Counted from the first letter of the stretch, positions 21,279-32,083 are shown. The stretch: 64,000 nt of DNA from an uncultured Bacteroides sp. (GCA_946628545.1 CAMOWU010000003.1:1-64000), one strand, 5' to 3'. Notes: generated by a model not told the origin, from the letters alone. Program-made: numbers and translations.

Positions 21279-21318
21279 CGGCCGCATCCTCTTTTAATGA
21301 GAATGCGGCCGTTTTTTT
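21279..21318 (+). terminator. Rho-independent terminator
   Basis: CGGCCGCAT ... ATGCGGCCG stem followed by T7. Confidence 0.9.
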
Positions 21319-21380
21319 GATTTTTTTCCTTTTCTGTTGGCGCAAACAAAGATTTGGAGCGAAAAAAAAGGGAAAAAAAT

Positions 21381-21411
21381 ATTGTTATTTGTCAGAATAT
21401 GTTTATTTTTG
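21381..21411 (+). promoter_or_regulatory. Possible Bacteroidetes-type promoter (ATTG-N19-TATTTTTG) with long leader
   Basis: ATTG 21381-21384 and TATTTTTG 21404-21411, about 275 nt upstream of the ATG at 21686. Confidence 0.4.
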
Positions 21412-21685
21412 TGGAATATTTAAGGTGGAGTGGCTCTGAGAACTTCACGCAAGGCGTTTTTTTCGCGCCAACTAACATGATAAAACCAACTATTATCAAT
21501 CATATTTATAAATTAAACAGAAAAACAATTAGAAAAAAACCGAAAGAAAAGAATGTAAGAGAAAACACCTTGAAGGTCTTACCCCTAAGACGGGAAGAAT
21601 TAATCGGTTAGCTTCAGGGTCAGCCTTTTATCTAACAAACACTCGCGCCAACTAACCGACAGACGCGAAACAAAACTCATTATTT

Positions 21686-24600
21686 ATGAAAAAGATGTTT
21701 ACATTTCTCGTGAGCATGATCTTAGCTTCATTCGCCTTGCCAAGCATGGCGGCAGTAGCTCCGACCATCTCCATTGACGAAGAGTTCACGGACTTAGAGT
21801 CACTTGTGGGCAAGACGTTTGCGATTGTCAACAAGGAAGAGGGCAAGGCCCTTTATGGCACAAACGCTCAGAATCTAGGTTACGATGTGTGGGCAAATGC
21901 ATTCGTGAACACGAATTCCGGCTACTATTTTAAGCTGGAGAGTCTGTCCGACAACCCTGACGCGGAGATCCAGTCCTGCTATCTTCTCCGTCTCATCCAG
22001 CCCGACGGCGCAGAGTACAACATCTGGGGCAGCCCCGGTTACCTCAACTCCCAGCCAGCCGGCAGGGATGTGAGTTTCATCCTTGGCCTCAACAACCAGA
22101 TGGGACAAGACATCAAGAATGGAGCAGTGTTTGACATCCAGTATGAAGAAGGGAAAGGCTTCTCTCTTCTGAACAAGGGTACAGGCCTGTATCTCTACAG
22201 CAACAAGCCTTGCGATGGAGCAGAGCCCACCTACTGGACTTTCTGCACCGTGAAGTCGGACTATGCTCCCGCCCTGCAGGCTGTTCTTGACGAAGGTGAG
22301 GCCATCAAGAAGAACGGCACTTCCGAGGAAGCCAACGCCGCTTATGATGCCGCTATCGCTGACGTGAAGAGCGCTTTCGAGGCAGGCACTATCGAGGATT
22401 ACCTTGCCGCCATAGCCGTTGTAGAGGCAGCGCTTCCCGACCTTGCCAAGACCCAGACAGCTACAGGCTCCAACATGACCCGTGTCATCGTGAACCCGAC
22501 AATCGACGGCAACGCTGACGGATGGACGTGTGATCGTCCTGTAGGCGGAAACGGTCCTCTTCTTAATGCCGCATCCTTCGAGTACTGGGCAGGCAACGCT
22601 TCCGACCGCGCCAATGCTTCTTTTGACTACTATCAGGTTCTGACTGGCCTGCAAAACGGATTCTACAGAGTCAGTGCTGAGATGTACAATTCTCTGAATG
22701 GAGAAGGTGGCGATTATACAGAGTTCTCTCCAACCTGTGCAGTTTATGCCGCATCTGGTGAAAATGAAGTCGTAGCACTCGTTGACGTCGAAAGCGCAAC
22801 CCTCAGCCGCTACACAACCGATGTGGTTGAGGTGACAGACGGCACACTGCGTCTTGGAGTGAAGAACGTGACCACTCCTATGGCAGCCCGTTGGTTTGTA
22901 GCAGACAACTTCACCCTGACTTACCTTACAGCAGATGGTGTCGCTGAAGAAGAACTCGCCAAGGCTTACGACCGCGCTATGGCTGCTATCAAGGAAGGCA
23001 ACTACTACCAGATCTACACTCTCGTAGGCGAGACTCCATACTACCTCACCAACACAGGTACACTGACAGCCAATGCAGAAGAGGCTTACAGCTTCAAGAT
23101 GACTACCGCTTCTCAGAACGGTACGAAGTATGCCAAGGGCTGGAACACCAGCGTTCCATTCACCAACCCAACACTGAGCAGTGGTTCGACAGGTGACATC
23201 GTCAACGACGGTTCTATCCACCGCAACAACAACAACCGCAACGACTTCGAGCGTCAGGTATTCTTCGAGCAGGACGGCAAGTACGCTGTTCGCGCCACTA
23301 ACGGTGGCGGTACCAACTGGGGTGCCAACACATACTGGGCACAGGTGGGTACAGACGAACTCCCAGAGGCAGGTTATCATCTCGCTCCTCAGTACATCTG
23401 GGTGCTCAACGACGTAACAGGCGAAGCACTGCTTGCTGAGGCTAAGGCTATTGTCGAGGCTAAGGCTGGCGTAGGTGACGGTCTGTTCCAGATTTCTGAA
23501 GAGAGCTATGCTACCTTCGCTCAGGCTGTTGAAGACGCAGGTCACGTGATTGAGGACCTCACTGCTACTGCAGAGGCTAAGGATGCCGCTATCGCAGACT
23601 TGAGGGCTGCTATGGATGCATACCAGACAAGTGGCAAGAACATGCCGGATCCCGCCCAGGCTTATACCTTCCAGCAGAAGGCTTCTGAGCTCTATCTGGG
23701 TCTGACCGACGGTGTGAAACTGGCTTCTCAGGAGAACGCTTCCGAGCTCTTCTTCGAGGCTGGTGAGAACGGTGGTTACTTCATCCACGACGCAGAGGGT
23801 CAGTACGTGGGATTCGAAGGCTCTAACAACTGGACCATGAGCACAAGTGCCGACAAGAAGTATGAGTGGATTGTGACCAACGTTGGTGACAACTACTACA
23901 CACTCTCCAAGCCATCTAACGCTAACCACCATGTGGGTACCAACGACAACGACGTGGCTGAGGGCGCTCCTTGCTACGCCGACAAGAACAACAGCGACAA
24001 CAGCTACTATCTGTGGAACATCGCAGAGGTTGAGGATGAGGTTGAGTACGAGCCAGTTGACTTGACTAAGGCTGACTACCACAGCTGGTCAGCTCCTGAC
24101 GCTACAGGCGAAATCACGGGTGACGGTTACTGTGTCTATGAGGTTGGCAACTCCGCTGGCAACATCTACGGTAACCCCAGTGTGTTAGCTTCTGACTATG
24201 CCGACCTGAGCGACTGTGGTGGCTTGATTGTTATCGCTTCCGCCGGTACTCCACGCTTCCTGTTCAACCAGATGGTCACCAACGGTTCGGACTTCATCAA
24301 CATTCCTAACAACGCAGATCAGACCGATAAGTACCAGACTACAGTGGATAACGGTGATGGCACTATTTCTTACATCATCAATGTTCCCGCTATTGTAGCT
24401 GACTATGGCTTCTGCCACCTGAACGCCATCAAGGGTGCCAACTGGAACGACGCCACTGTCACTTCTATCGAAGTTCTGAGAGAAAAGGCTGAGATTCCAG
24501 AGCCTGAGACCATCGAGATTGCCTTCGAGCGTGTAGCTGGCAAGGGTTACACTCCTGATGAGGTGGCCTACGACGAGGCTGCTATCCTCGCAGCTCTTGG

Positions 24601-25894
24601 CGCTGCTTCTTGGGATGAGATCACTACCATGTATCCTATGGTGATGACCACAGGTGAGGCTTATACTGGTGAGGATGTTCAGGCCATCGACGGTTGGTGT
24701 AATGTTGACGGTGATCCTACACCATGGTCGAATGAAGGCACTGACCTCGGACTCAACTTGAAGTATCCACACGACGGTAGCTTCGCACTCTGCACCCATC
24801 CGGGCAACGACCCTGTGGCTGGAACAGAGATGAGTGCTGCATGGATTCTCGGTACAGAGGCTGGTAAGACTGTTGTTGTGAAAGTGAATGTAACGTTCGT
24901 TGAACCTGAAGTTCCTGACCTCACAATCGATAAGATCAACAAACTTGACGAGGTGGCAGTTAACTTTACATCTGACGCAGGCGCTTACTATGAAGGTATG
25001 ACCTCTGACGTGGATGTTGCCGCTATCCTTGAGAAACTTGGTGTTGAATCACTCAGCGACGTGAAGATCTACGCAGTTAAGTCTGATGGTACATTCGATG
25101 ACAACTACAAGCTTGGAACTTCTGACGGTTGGCGTGACGCTAATGGTGACTGGAAGAGCTGGACGAATTCTGTTGAGACAGCTCCTTACTTCTACGTAAA
25201 GGCAGACTTCTCGAAGGCTGACACTCAAATCTACGATGTGGGTGGTTATCCAGGTCATACTGACGAAGCTGCAACATTTACAGCTACATACGTATTCGTT
25301 AAGGATGGTACAGCCGACGCTGTTGTGCTGAATGTGAACCTCACTTATGTTGCTCCACTTGATCCAGATCTCGTTGAGATTCCACAAGATCAGGGTACAA
25401 GCCTTGACGACTTTGCCCGCACTGCTCTTGAGGAAGGTGAAGACTTCAACACCTACACAGCTAGTGCAGACCTTCAGGTTGCCTTCAAGATGTATGACAT
25501 CGACGTGGCAAATTGCGACTATGTAGTTGTTAAGTTCGCAGAACCAGTTCCTGCAGGTTGGTGCATCGCCTTCTGGGCTCAGGGTGGCACAGACAATGTT
25601 GAAATCCCCGCTGGTTCTACTGAATACAAGTATGTATTTGCAGACGATCCTAAGTGTGCTATTGAAAACGACATTCTCCCACAGATTTGTGTACTGACAC
25701 TCTGGGGTGCAGAGATGCCTCTCGTGATGAAGGTTACTGGCGTTTACAAGCATAAAGTTGAAGTACCAGTTGGTATCAACGGTATCAGCAACGGTCTGAA
25801 CGACGGTAAGGTACACAAGGTGCTCCGTGATGGCAAGATTGTCATCATCAAGGGCGACAAGGAATACAACGTGAACGGTGCCGCTATCAAATAA
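21686..25894 (+). CDS. Giant secreted modular protein, paralog A, T9SS-like C-terminus
   Basis: Signal peptide MKKMFTFLVSMILASFALPSMAA; CBM-like modules; C-terminal GINGISNGLNDGKVHKVLRDGKIVIIKGDKEYNVNGAAIK; first 2.34 kb identical to paralog B. Confidence 0.82.
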   Translation: MKKMFTFLVSMILASFALPSMAAVAPTISIDEEFTDLESLVGKTFAIVNKEEGKALYGTNAQNLGYDVWANAFVNTNSGYYFKLESLSDNPDAEIQSCYLLRLIQPDGAEYNIWGSPGYLNSQPAGRDVSFILGLNNQMGQDIKNGAVFDIQYEEGKGFSLLNKGTGLYLYSNKPCDGAEPTYWTFCTVKSDYAPALQAVLDEGEAIKKNGTSEEANAAYDAAIADVKSAFEAGTIEDYLAAIAVVEAALPDLAKTQTATGSNMTRVIVNPTIDGNADGWTCDRPVGGNGPLLNAASFEYWAGNASDRANASFDYYQVLTGLQNGFYRVSAEMYNSLNGEGGDYTEFSPTCAVYAASGENEVVALVDVESATLSRYTTDVVEVTDGTLRLGVKNVTTPMAARWFVADNFTLTYLTADGVAEEELAKAYDRAMAAIKEGNYYQIYTLVGETPYYLTNTGTLTANAEEAYSFKMTTASQNGTKYAKGWNTSVPFTNPTLSSGSTGDIVNDGSIHRNNNNRNDFERQVFFEQDGKYAVRATNGGGTNWGANTYWAQVGTDELPEAGYHLAPQYIWVLNDVTGEALLAEAKAIVEAKAGVGDGLFQISEESYATFAQAVEDAGHVIEDLTATAEAKDAAIADLRAAMDAYQTSGKNMPDPAQAYTFQQKASELYLGLTDGVKLASQENASELFFEAGENGGYFIHDAEGQYVGFEGSNNWTMSTSADKKYEWIVTNVGDNYYTLSKPSNANHHVGTNDNDVAEGAPCYADKNNSDNSYYLWNIAEVEDEVEYEPVDLTKADYHSWSAPDATGEITGDGYCVYEVGNSAGNIYGNPSVLASDYADLSDCGGLIVIASAGTPRFLFNQMVTNGSDFINIPNNADQTDKYQTTVDNGDGTISYIINVPAIVADYGFCHLNAIKGANWNDATVTSIEVLREKAEIPEPETIEIAFERVAGKGYTPDEVAYDEAAILAALGAASWDEITTMYPMVMTTGEAYTGEDVQAIDGWCNVDGDPTPWSNEGTDLGLNLKYPHDGSFALCTHPGNDPVAGTEMSAAWILGTEAGKTVVVKVNVTFVEPEVPDLTIDKINKLDEVAVNFTSDAGAYYEGMTSDVDVAAILEKLGVESLSDVKIYAVKSDGTFDDNYKLGTSDGWRDANGDWKSWTNSVETAPYFYVKADFSKADTQIYDVGGYPGHTDEAATFTATYVFVKDGTADAVVLNVNLTYVAPLDPDLVEIPQDQGTSLDDFARTALEEGEDFNTYTASADLQVAFKMYDIDVANCDYVVVKFAEPVPAGWCIAFWAQGGTDNVEIPAGSTEYKYVFADDPKCAIENDILPQICVLTLWGAEMPLVMKVTGVYKHKVEVPVGINGISNGLNDGKVHKVLRDGKIVIIKGDKEYNVNGAAIK
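21691..24034 (+). repeat. Long direct repeat, copy 1 (~2344 bp)
   Basis: Same sequence as 26136-28479 at offset 4445; translations agree in sense and antisense frames, implying nucleotide identity including synonymous sites. Confidence 0.95.
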
Positions 25895-25921
25895 GCGAGC
25901 GCACGCAACTATATGAGAAAG

Positions 25922-25953
25922 GGGGCTTGGCACAACGCCAAGCCCCTTTTTTT
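25922..25953 (+). terminator. Rho-independent terminator
   Basis: GGGGCTTGGC-acaac-GCCAAGCCCC followed by T7. Confidence 0.93.
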
Positions 25954-26130
25954 CTGATGGATGTGACAGGTCGGACCTACGGGATGAAAGATAATCGCTC
26001 TCAGAGTTTTTTTATTCTACGAACTTCTTTTTTTATTTGACTTTTTTTTTGTTTATTTGCAATTTGAAAATCTATTTTGAAAAGCAAATTCTTTTTTTAT
26101 ATATTATTATTAACTAAACCCTTTTAAGTT

Positions 26131-29100
26131 ATGAGAAAGATGTTTACATTTCTCGTGAGCATGATCTTAGCTTCATTCGCCTTGCCAAGCATGGCGGCAG
26201 TAGCTCCGACCATCTCCATTGACGAAGAGTTCACGGACTTAGAGTCACTTGTGGGCAAGACGTTTGCGATTGTCAACAAGGAAGAGGGCAAGGCCCTTTA
26301 TGGCACAAACGCTCAGAATCTAGGTTACGATGTGTGGGCAAATGCATTCGTGAACACGAATTCCGGCTACTATTTTAAGCTGGAGAGTCTGTCCGACAAC
26401 CCTGACGCGGAGATCCAGTCCTGCTATCTTCTCCGTCTCATCCAGCCCGACGGCGCAGAGTACAACATCTGGGGCAGCCCCGGTTACCTCAACTCCCAGC
26501 CAGCCGGCAGGGATGTGAGTTTCATCCTTGGCCTCAACAACCAGATGGGACAAGACATCAAGAATGGAGCAGTGTTTGACATCCAGTATGAAGAAGGGAA
26601 AGGCTTCTCTCTTCTGAACAAGGGTACAGGCCTGTATCTCTACAGCAACAAGCCTTGCGATGGAGCAGAGCCCACCTACTGGACTTTCTGCACCGTGAAG
26701 TCGGACTATGCTCCCGCCCTGCAGGCTGTTCTTGACGAAGGTGAGGCCATCAAGAAGAACGGCACTTCCGAGGAAGCCAACGCCGCTTATGATGCCGCTA
26801 TCGCTGACGTGAAGAGCGCTTTCGAGGCAGGCACTATCGAGGATTACCTTGCCGCCATAGCCGTTGTAGAGGCAGCGCTTCCCGACCTTGCCAAGACCCA
26901 GACAGCTACAGGCTCCAACATGACCCGTGTCATCGTGAACCCGACAATCGACGGCAACGCTGACGGATGGACGTGTGATCGTCCTGTAGGCGGAAACGGT
27001 CCTCTTCTTAATGCCGCATCCTTCGAGTACTGGGCAGGCAACGCTTCCGACCGCGCCAATGCTTCTTTTGACTACTATCAGGTTCTGACTGGCCTGCAAA
27101 ACGGATTCTACAGAGTCAGTGCTGAGATGTACAATTCTCTGAATGGAGAAGGTGGCGATTATACAGAGTTCTCTCCAACCTGTGCAGTTTATGCCGCATC
27201 TGGTGAAAATGAAGTCGTAGCACTCGTTGACGTCGAAAGCGCAACCCTCAGCCGCTACACAACCGATGTGGTTGAGGTGACAGACGGCACACTGCGTCTT
27301 GGAGTGAAGAACGTGACCACTCCTATGGCAGCCCGTTGGTTTGTAGCAGACAACTTCACCCTGACTTACCTTACAGCAGATGGTGTCGCTGAAGAAGAAC
27401 TCGCCAAGGCTTACGACCGCGCTATGGCTGCTATCAAGGAAGGCAACTACTACCAGATCTACACTCTCGTAGGCGAGACTCCATACTACCTCACCAACAC
27501 AGGTACACTGACAGCCAATGCAGAAGAGGCTTACAGCTTCAAGATGACTACCGCTTCTCAGAACGGTACGAAGTATGCCAAGGGCTGGAACACCAGCGTT
27601 CCATTCACCAACCCAACACTGAGCAGTGGTTCGACAGGTGACATCGTCAACGACGGTTCTATCCACCGCAACAACAACAACCGCAACGACTTCGAGCGTC
27701 AGGTATTCTTCGAGCAGGACGGCAAGTACGCTGTTCGCGCCACTAACGGTGGCGGTACCAACTGGGGTGCCAACACATACTGGGCACAGGTGGGTACAGA
27801 CGAACTCCCAGAGGCAGGTTATCATCTCGCTCCTCAGTACATCTGGGTGCTCAACGACGTAACAGGCGAAGCACTGCTTGCTGAGGCTAAGGCTATTGTC
27901 GAGGCTAAGGCTGGCGTAGGTGACGGTCTGTTCCAGATTTCTGAAGAGAGCTATGCTACCTTCGCTCAGGCTGTTGAAGACGCAGGTCACGTGATTGAGG
28001 ACCTCACTGCTACTGCAGAGGCTAAGGATGCCGCTATCGCAGACTTGAGGGCTGCTATGGATGCATACCAGACAAGTGGCAAGAACATGCCGGATCCCGC
28101 CCAGGCTTATACCTTCCAGCAGAAGGCTTCTGAGCTCTATCTGGGTCTGACCGACGGTGTGAAACTGGCTTCTCAGGAGAACGCTTCCGAGCTCTTCTTC
28201 GAGGCTGGTGAGAACGGTGGTTACTTCATCCACGACGCAGAGGGTCAGTACGTGGGATTCGAAGGCTCTAACAACTGGACCATGAGCACAAGTGCCGACA
28301 AGAAGTATGAGTGGATTGTGACCAACGTTGGTGACAACTACTACACACTCTCCAAGCCATCTAACGCTAACCACCATGTGGGTACCAACGACAACGACGT
28401 GGCTGAGGGCGCTCCTTGCTACGCCGACAAGAACAACAGCGACAACAGCTACTATCTGTGGAACATCGCAGAGGTTGAGCAAGGACCTGAAGACGTGACA
28501 GCCCTGATCAAGAACAACGCTTACCTGGAAAACGGATACGAGCATTGGGACTACACAGAGAATGCTTTCAAACCTCGCACATACGAGGCTCCAATGAACC
28601 TGATCACTTATTCTGGAAATGCTGAGTTCGATGTCTTCCAGACCATCACGGATGTGCCGGCTGGACTCTACAAACTGACCGTTAACGCTTTCTATCGCGC
28701 TGGTAGCCTCGAAGACGAAATGGCGGCTATCGCTGCGGGTACAGAACTGGAGAAGCACCTGGCGTTCTATGCTGAGGTTGGCAACGATGTGTACAGCAAG
28801 AAGGTGATGAATATCTCTGAGGGTGCATCAGCAACAAGTCATAACGAAGGTGACGCTCAGCTGGCTGACGGCAAGTATGTGCCCAACAGCGCTGCTGGCG
28901 CTCGCGACTGGTATATTGCAGGTGAATACACCAATGAACTGCTCTTCAATGTATTCGAGGATGGAACGACTGTCATTGTCGGCCTTGATAAGGCAGTTGG
29001 TCTGCCCAGCGACTATTGCCCTGTGGGAGCATGGCATCTCTATCGTCTTGGCGATCCTGATGAGTCGCAGGCCACACCCGACAACAACAGTGATGTGAGC

Positions 29101-30582
29101 TATGAAATGGTGGCGTTGACGCGGGATGACTACCACAACTGGACTGCACCTGATGCTACAGGAGAAATCACGGCAACTGCACCATACTGCCTCTATGAAA
29201 TCGGTACACCGGCTGGCAATATTTATGGCGACAGCAATGTGGCTGCCAACAACTACGCTGATCTCTCGGATTTCTACTATCTGGTTGTGAATGCCACCAG
29301 TGGAGCACCACGATTCCTGCTCAACCGTCCTACCGACGACAGCCAGGACTACATCAATATTCCTAACAATGCTGAGCAGACTGCCAAGTACATGACTTCA
29401 GAAGCTGAAGAGGATGGTTCTACCACTTACTACATCGACGTGAAGGCTATTGTGGCTGACTATGGATTCTGCCACCTCAACGCCATCAAGGGTGCCAACT
29501 GGAACGATGTGAATGTGGCACAACTCTACGTGCTGCGTCTCGCTTCCAATGAACCTGATGTTTACACGGGTATCGTTGAGCAGACTCAGTCGCATCCTGT
29601 GGCTGGAGTGATGGGTACTACTGTGTCCGACCAGACAGTGACAATCGAAACTGCTGAAGATGGACTGACTGCCAACATCACTTTCTCTGGATTTGACCTG
29701 CCTATGGCAGCGCTTGGATCATTCCCAGAGTTCACTATCGAAGGTGTGAATGTGGAGACTGCCGAGGACGGAAAAATCTACTATTCTTTGGATCAATTCC
29801 AGGTACTCGTACAGAACGGTCAGATGACCATGCCTTACAATGGTACTCTCGAAGGTGAACAGGCTGATGCTGATGCCACTCCTGTCATCAGACTGACACT
29901 CCAGAACGCTACACTTGATGAAGTTTACTTCGGTGCCGACCAGGCTGCTATCGATGCATACAAGGAAGCACATGAGGAAGAGGAATACCTCTATACTGTT
30001 GGCGCTGAAGATCTCAGCGATGGCTACAAGGGGGATGTTGGTCCTGCTCTGACTGTTCAGAACGGACAGACCGCTCACTTCAATTTCAAGAACTTGTCGA
30101 AGGCTGAAGCTAACTATCAGAATTGGTTGCTCCTTGTCAATGAGAACGGTGAAGAGAAAGTTGCTCTCCGTGCCGACAACTGGGAAAATGTTTCCTGGGG
30201 AAATGAAGGCTGCGTAAGCGACTACAATTGGGACACCTTCCTTAGCGACATGAATGGTTCTATGGTTGCTATGGATGTGACTTATCTCGATGGAACAGTG
30301 ACCATGAAGGCTGACATCATTACTGCTGATGGTACAGTGTACAACTACACCTACACGAAGGGCGGATTCTCTGCCGAGGCTGTAGAAGTAGCTCTGTCGG
30401 AAGAGGCTGCTCACCTTGTTGTTTACAAGGCTGAGGTGGATGGCGAGTCTATACCAGTGGGCATCAACGGCATCGCTGGTGGTCTCAACAACGGCAAGGC
30501 TCATAAGATCCTCCGCGACGGCAAGATTGTTATCGTCAAGGGTGACAAGGTCTTCAACGTGAATGGAGCTGCTGTGAAGTAA
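26131..30582 (+). CDS. Giant secreted modular protein, paralog B, T9SS-like C-terminus
   Basis: N-terminal half identical to paralog A; extra CBM-like module after the switch point (ALIKNNAYLENGYEHWDY...); C-terminal GINGIAGGLNNGKAHKILRDGKIVIVKGDKVFNVNGAAVK. Confidence 0.82.
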   Translation: MRKMFTFLVSMILASFALPSMAAVAPTISIDEEFTDLESLVGKTFAIVNKEEGKALYGTNAQNLGYDVWANAFVNTNSGYYFKLESLSDNPDAEIQSCYLLRLIQPDGAEYNIWGSPGYLNSQPAGRDVSFILGLNNQMGQDIKNGAVFDIQYEEGKGFSLLNKGTGLYLYSNKPCDGAEPTYWTFCTVKSDYAPALQAVLDEGEAIKKNGTSEEANAAYDAAIADVKSAFEAGTIEDYLAAIAVVEAALPDLAKTQTATGSNMTRVIVNPTIDGNADGWTCDRPVGGNGPLLNAASFEYWAGNASDRANASFDYYQVLTGLQNGFYRVSAEMYNSLNGEGGDYTEFSPTCAVYAASGENEVVALVDVESATLSRYTTDVVEVTDGTLRLGVKNVTTPMAARWFVADNFTLTYLTADGVAEEELAKAYDRAMAAIKEGNYYQIYTLVGETPYYLTNTGTLTANAEEAYSFKMTTASQNGTKYAKGWNTSVPFTNPTLSSGSTGDIVNDGSIHRNNNNRNDFERQVFFEQDGKYAVRATNGGGTNWGANTYWAQVGTDELPEAGYHLAPQYIWVLNDVTGEALLAEAKAIVEAKAGVGDGLFQISEESYATFAQAVEDAGHVIEDLTATAEAKDAAIADLRAAMDAYQTSGKNMPDPAQAYTFQQKASELYLGLTDGVKLASQENASELFFEAGENGGYFIHDAEGQYVGFEGSNNWTMSTSADKKYEWIVTNVGDNYYTLSKPSNANHHVGTNDNDVAEGAPCYADKNNSDNSYYLWNIAEVEQGPEDVTALIKNNAYLENGYEHWDYTENAFKPRTYEAPMNLITYSGNAEFDVFQTITDVPAGLYKLTVNAFYRAGSLEDEMAAIAAGTELEKHLAFYAEVGNDVYSKKVMNISEGASATSHNEGDAQLADGKYVPNSAAGARDWYIAGEYTNELLFNVFEDGTTVIVGLDKAVGLPSDYCPVGAWHLYRLGDPDESQATPDNNSDVSYEMVALTRDDYHNWTAPDATGEITATAPYCLYEIGTPAGNIYGDSNVAANNYADLSDFYYLVVNATSGAPRFLLNRPTDDSQDYINIPNNAEQTAKYMTSEAEEDGSTTYYIDVKAIVADYGFCHLNAIKGANWNDVNVAQLYVLRLASNEPDVYTGIVEQTQSHPVAGVMGTTVSDQTVTIETAEDGLTANITFSGFDLPMAALGSFPEFTIEGVNVETAEDGKIYYSLDQFQVLVQNGQMTMPYNGTLEGEQADADATPVIRLTLQNATLDEVYFGADQAAIDAYKEAHEEEEYLYTVGAEDLSDGYKGDVGPALTVQNGQTAHFNFKNLSKAEANYQNWLLLVNENGEEKVALRADNWENVSWGNEGCVSDYNWDTFLSDMNGSMVAMDVTYLDGTVTMKADIITADGTVYNYTYTKGGFSAEAVEVALSEEAAHLVVYKAEVDGESIPVGINGIAGGLNNGKAHKILRDGKIVIVKGDKVFNVNGAAVK
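26136..28479 (+). repeat. Long direct repeat, copy 2 (~2344 bp)
   Basis: Same sequence as 21691-24034. Confidence 0.95.
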
Positions 30583-30602
30583 GCGGATTCATCCATCAAT
30601 AG

Positions 30603-30636
30603 AAAAAGGGGCTTGGCAATCGCCAAGCCCCTTTTC
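30603..30636 (+). terminator. Rho-independent terminator
   Basis: GGGGCTTGGC-aatc-GCCAAGCCCC followed by TTTT; near-identical to the terminator of paralog A. Confidence 0.92.
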
Positions 30637-30652
30637 TATACTCGTTATCGTT

Positions 30653-30731
30653 TATAGTCTCTATAGCTTCTATAGTCTCTATAGCTTCTATAGAGGTCTA
30701 TAGCATCTATAGCGTCTATAGAGGTCTATAC
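30653..30731. repeat. 9/10-bp degenerate tandem repeat (TATAG-N4/5), about 9 units
   Basis: TATA(G/C) motif at 30653, 30662, 30671, 30680, 30689, 30699, 30708, 30717, 30727. Confidence 0.88.
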
Positions 30732-30747
30732 TAATCTCAATTGATCC

Positions 30748-32043
30748 TTATTTCGCGATAAGGAGGAAGTAGTTCTTCTTGCCTTTCTGCACGAGGATGT
30801 ACTTGCCATCGAGCAGGTCGTCGGCTGTGATGACGCGGTCGAAGTTGTCGAGCTTGTCCTTGTTGATGCTCACACCTCCACCCTGAGTGAGTTTGCGCAT
30901 CTCTCCCTTGGATGGGAAGCAAGGAGCTTTTTCCACGCAGAGGTCGCCAGCCTTGATGCCTGCCTGAATGTCGGAGAGAGCAACCTCAAAGTGGGGAACA
31001 CCGTCGAAAACGTCGAGCAACGTCTGCTCATCCATCTTCAGCAGACTTTCCTTGGTGGCCTTACCGAAGAGGATATTGGATGCCTCAACTGCCATCTCGT
31101 AGTCTTCCTCGGAGTGTACCATGATAGTCACTTCCTTGGCGAGACGCTTCTGCAGCACACGACGACCTGGATCCTGGCGGTGCTCTTCAATGATAGCGTC
31201 GATTTCCTCTTTGGTGAGCGATGTGAAGATCTTGATGTAGCGCTCTGCATCTTCGTCAGCCACGTTGAGCCAGAACTGATAGAAGATGTAGGGGCTGGTG
31301 TAGTTGCGGTCGAGCCAGATGTTGCCTTTCTCGGTCTTGCCGAACTTCTTGCCGTCAGCCTTGGTGATGAGGGGGCAGGTCAGGGCATAGCATTCCTCGC
31401 CACTCATGCGGCGGATGAGCTCTGAGCCTGTGGTGATGTTGCCCCATTGGTCGGCACCACCCATCTGAAGTTTGCAGTTCTTGTTCTGATGCAGGTAGTA
31501 GAAGTCGTAGGCCTGCAGCAACTGGTAGGTGAACTCCGTGAACGATAGACCGTCGCGGGCCTCGCCATTCAGACGTTTCTGAACTGATTCCTTGGCCATC
31601 ATGTAGTTGACGGTGATGTGCTTGCCGATGTCGCGGGTGAAGTCAAGGAACGTGAAGTCCTTCATCCAGTCGTAGTTGTTGACCAGCTCTGCCTTGTTGG
31701 GGGCGTCGCTCTCAAAGTCGAGGAACTTCGACAGTTGCTTCTTGATGCAAGCCACGTTGTGACGAAGGGTCTCCTCGTCAAGCAGGTTGCGCTCCTCGCT
31801 CTTGCCTGAAGGGTCGCCTATCATACCCGTAGCACCACCGATGAGGGCCATGGGTTTGTGACCGCAGCGCTGGAAGTGACGGAGCATCATCACTCCGCAG
31901 AGGTGACCAATATGGAGAGAGTCGGCTGTTGGGTCGATACCTACGTAAGCGGTCACTGGCTTCTCTTTCTCCAGCAGTTCTTCTGTACCTGGCATGATGG
32001 TGTGGATCATGCCACGCCATTTCAATTCTTCTACAAAATTCAT
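30748..32043 (-). CDS. tyrS: Tyrosyl-tRNA synthetase
   Basis: [72 protein letters not shown]. Confidence 0.97.
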   Translation of the reverse strand: MNFVEELKWRGMIHTIMPGTEELLEKEKPVTAYVGIDPTADSLHIGHLCGVMMLRHFQRCGHKPMALIGGATGMIGDPSGKSEERNLLDEETLRHNVACIKKQLSKFLDFESDAPNKAELVNNYDWMKDFTFLDFTRDIGKHITVNYMMAKESVQKRLNGEARDGLSFTEFTYQLLQAYDFYYLHQNKNCKLQMGGADQWGNITTGSELIRRMSGEECYALTCPLITKADGKKFGKTEKGNIWLDRNYTSPYIFYQFWLNVADEDAERYIKIFTSLTKEEIDAIIEEHRQDPGRRVLQKRLAKEVTIMVHSEEDYEMAVEASNILFGKATKESLLKMDEQTLLDVFDGVPHFEVALSDIQAGIKAGDLCVEKAPCFPSKGEMRKLTQGGGVSINKDKLDNFDRVITADDLLDGKYILVQKGKKNYFLLIAK

Positions 32044-32083
32044 CGTTTTGTTGTTTTTATTGTGTCGTTTTTGAATTTTCCTG

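Noticed and set aside
21875-24082. 735-aa antisense ORF (and its twin at 26320-28758, 812 aa)
   Set aside because: Opposite a well-supported secreted protein with signal peptide and terminator; translation is Val/Ser/Cys/His-rich without a recognisable family. Long antisense openness is explained by codon bias of the sense gene, and the duplication simply copies it.
21691-28479. Assembly duplication artefact
   Set aside because: Both copies have distinct upstream leaders and distinct downstream coding regions, which an artefactual duplication would not easily create; read-level confirmation is still advisable.
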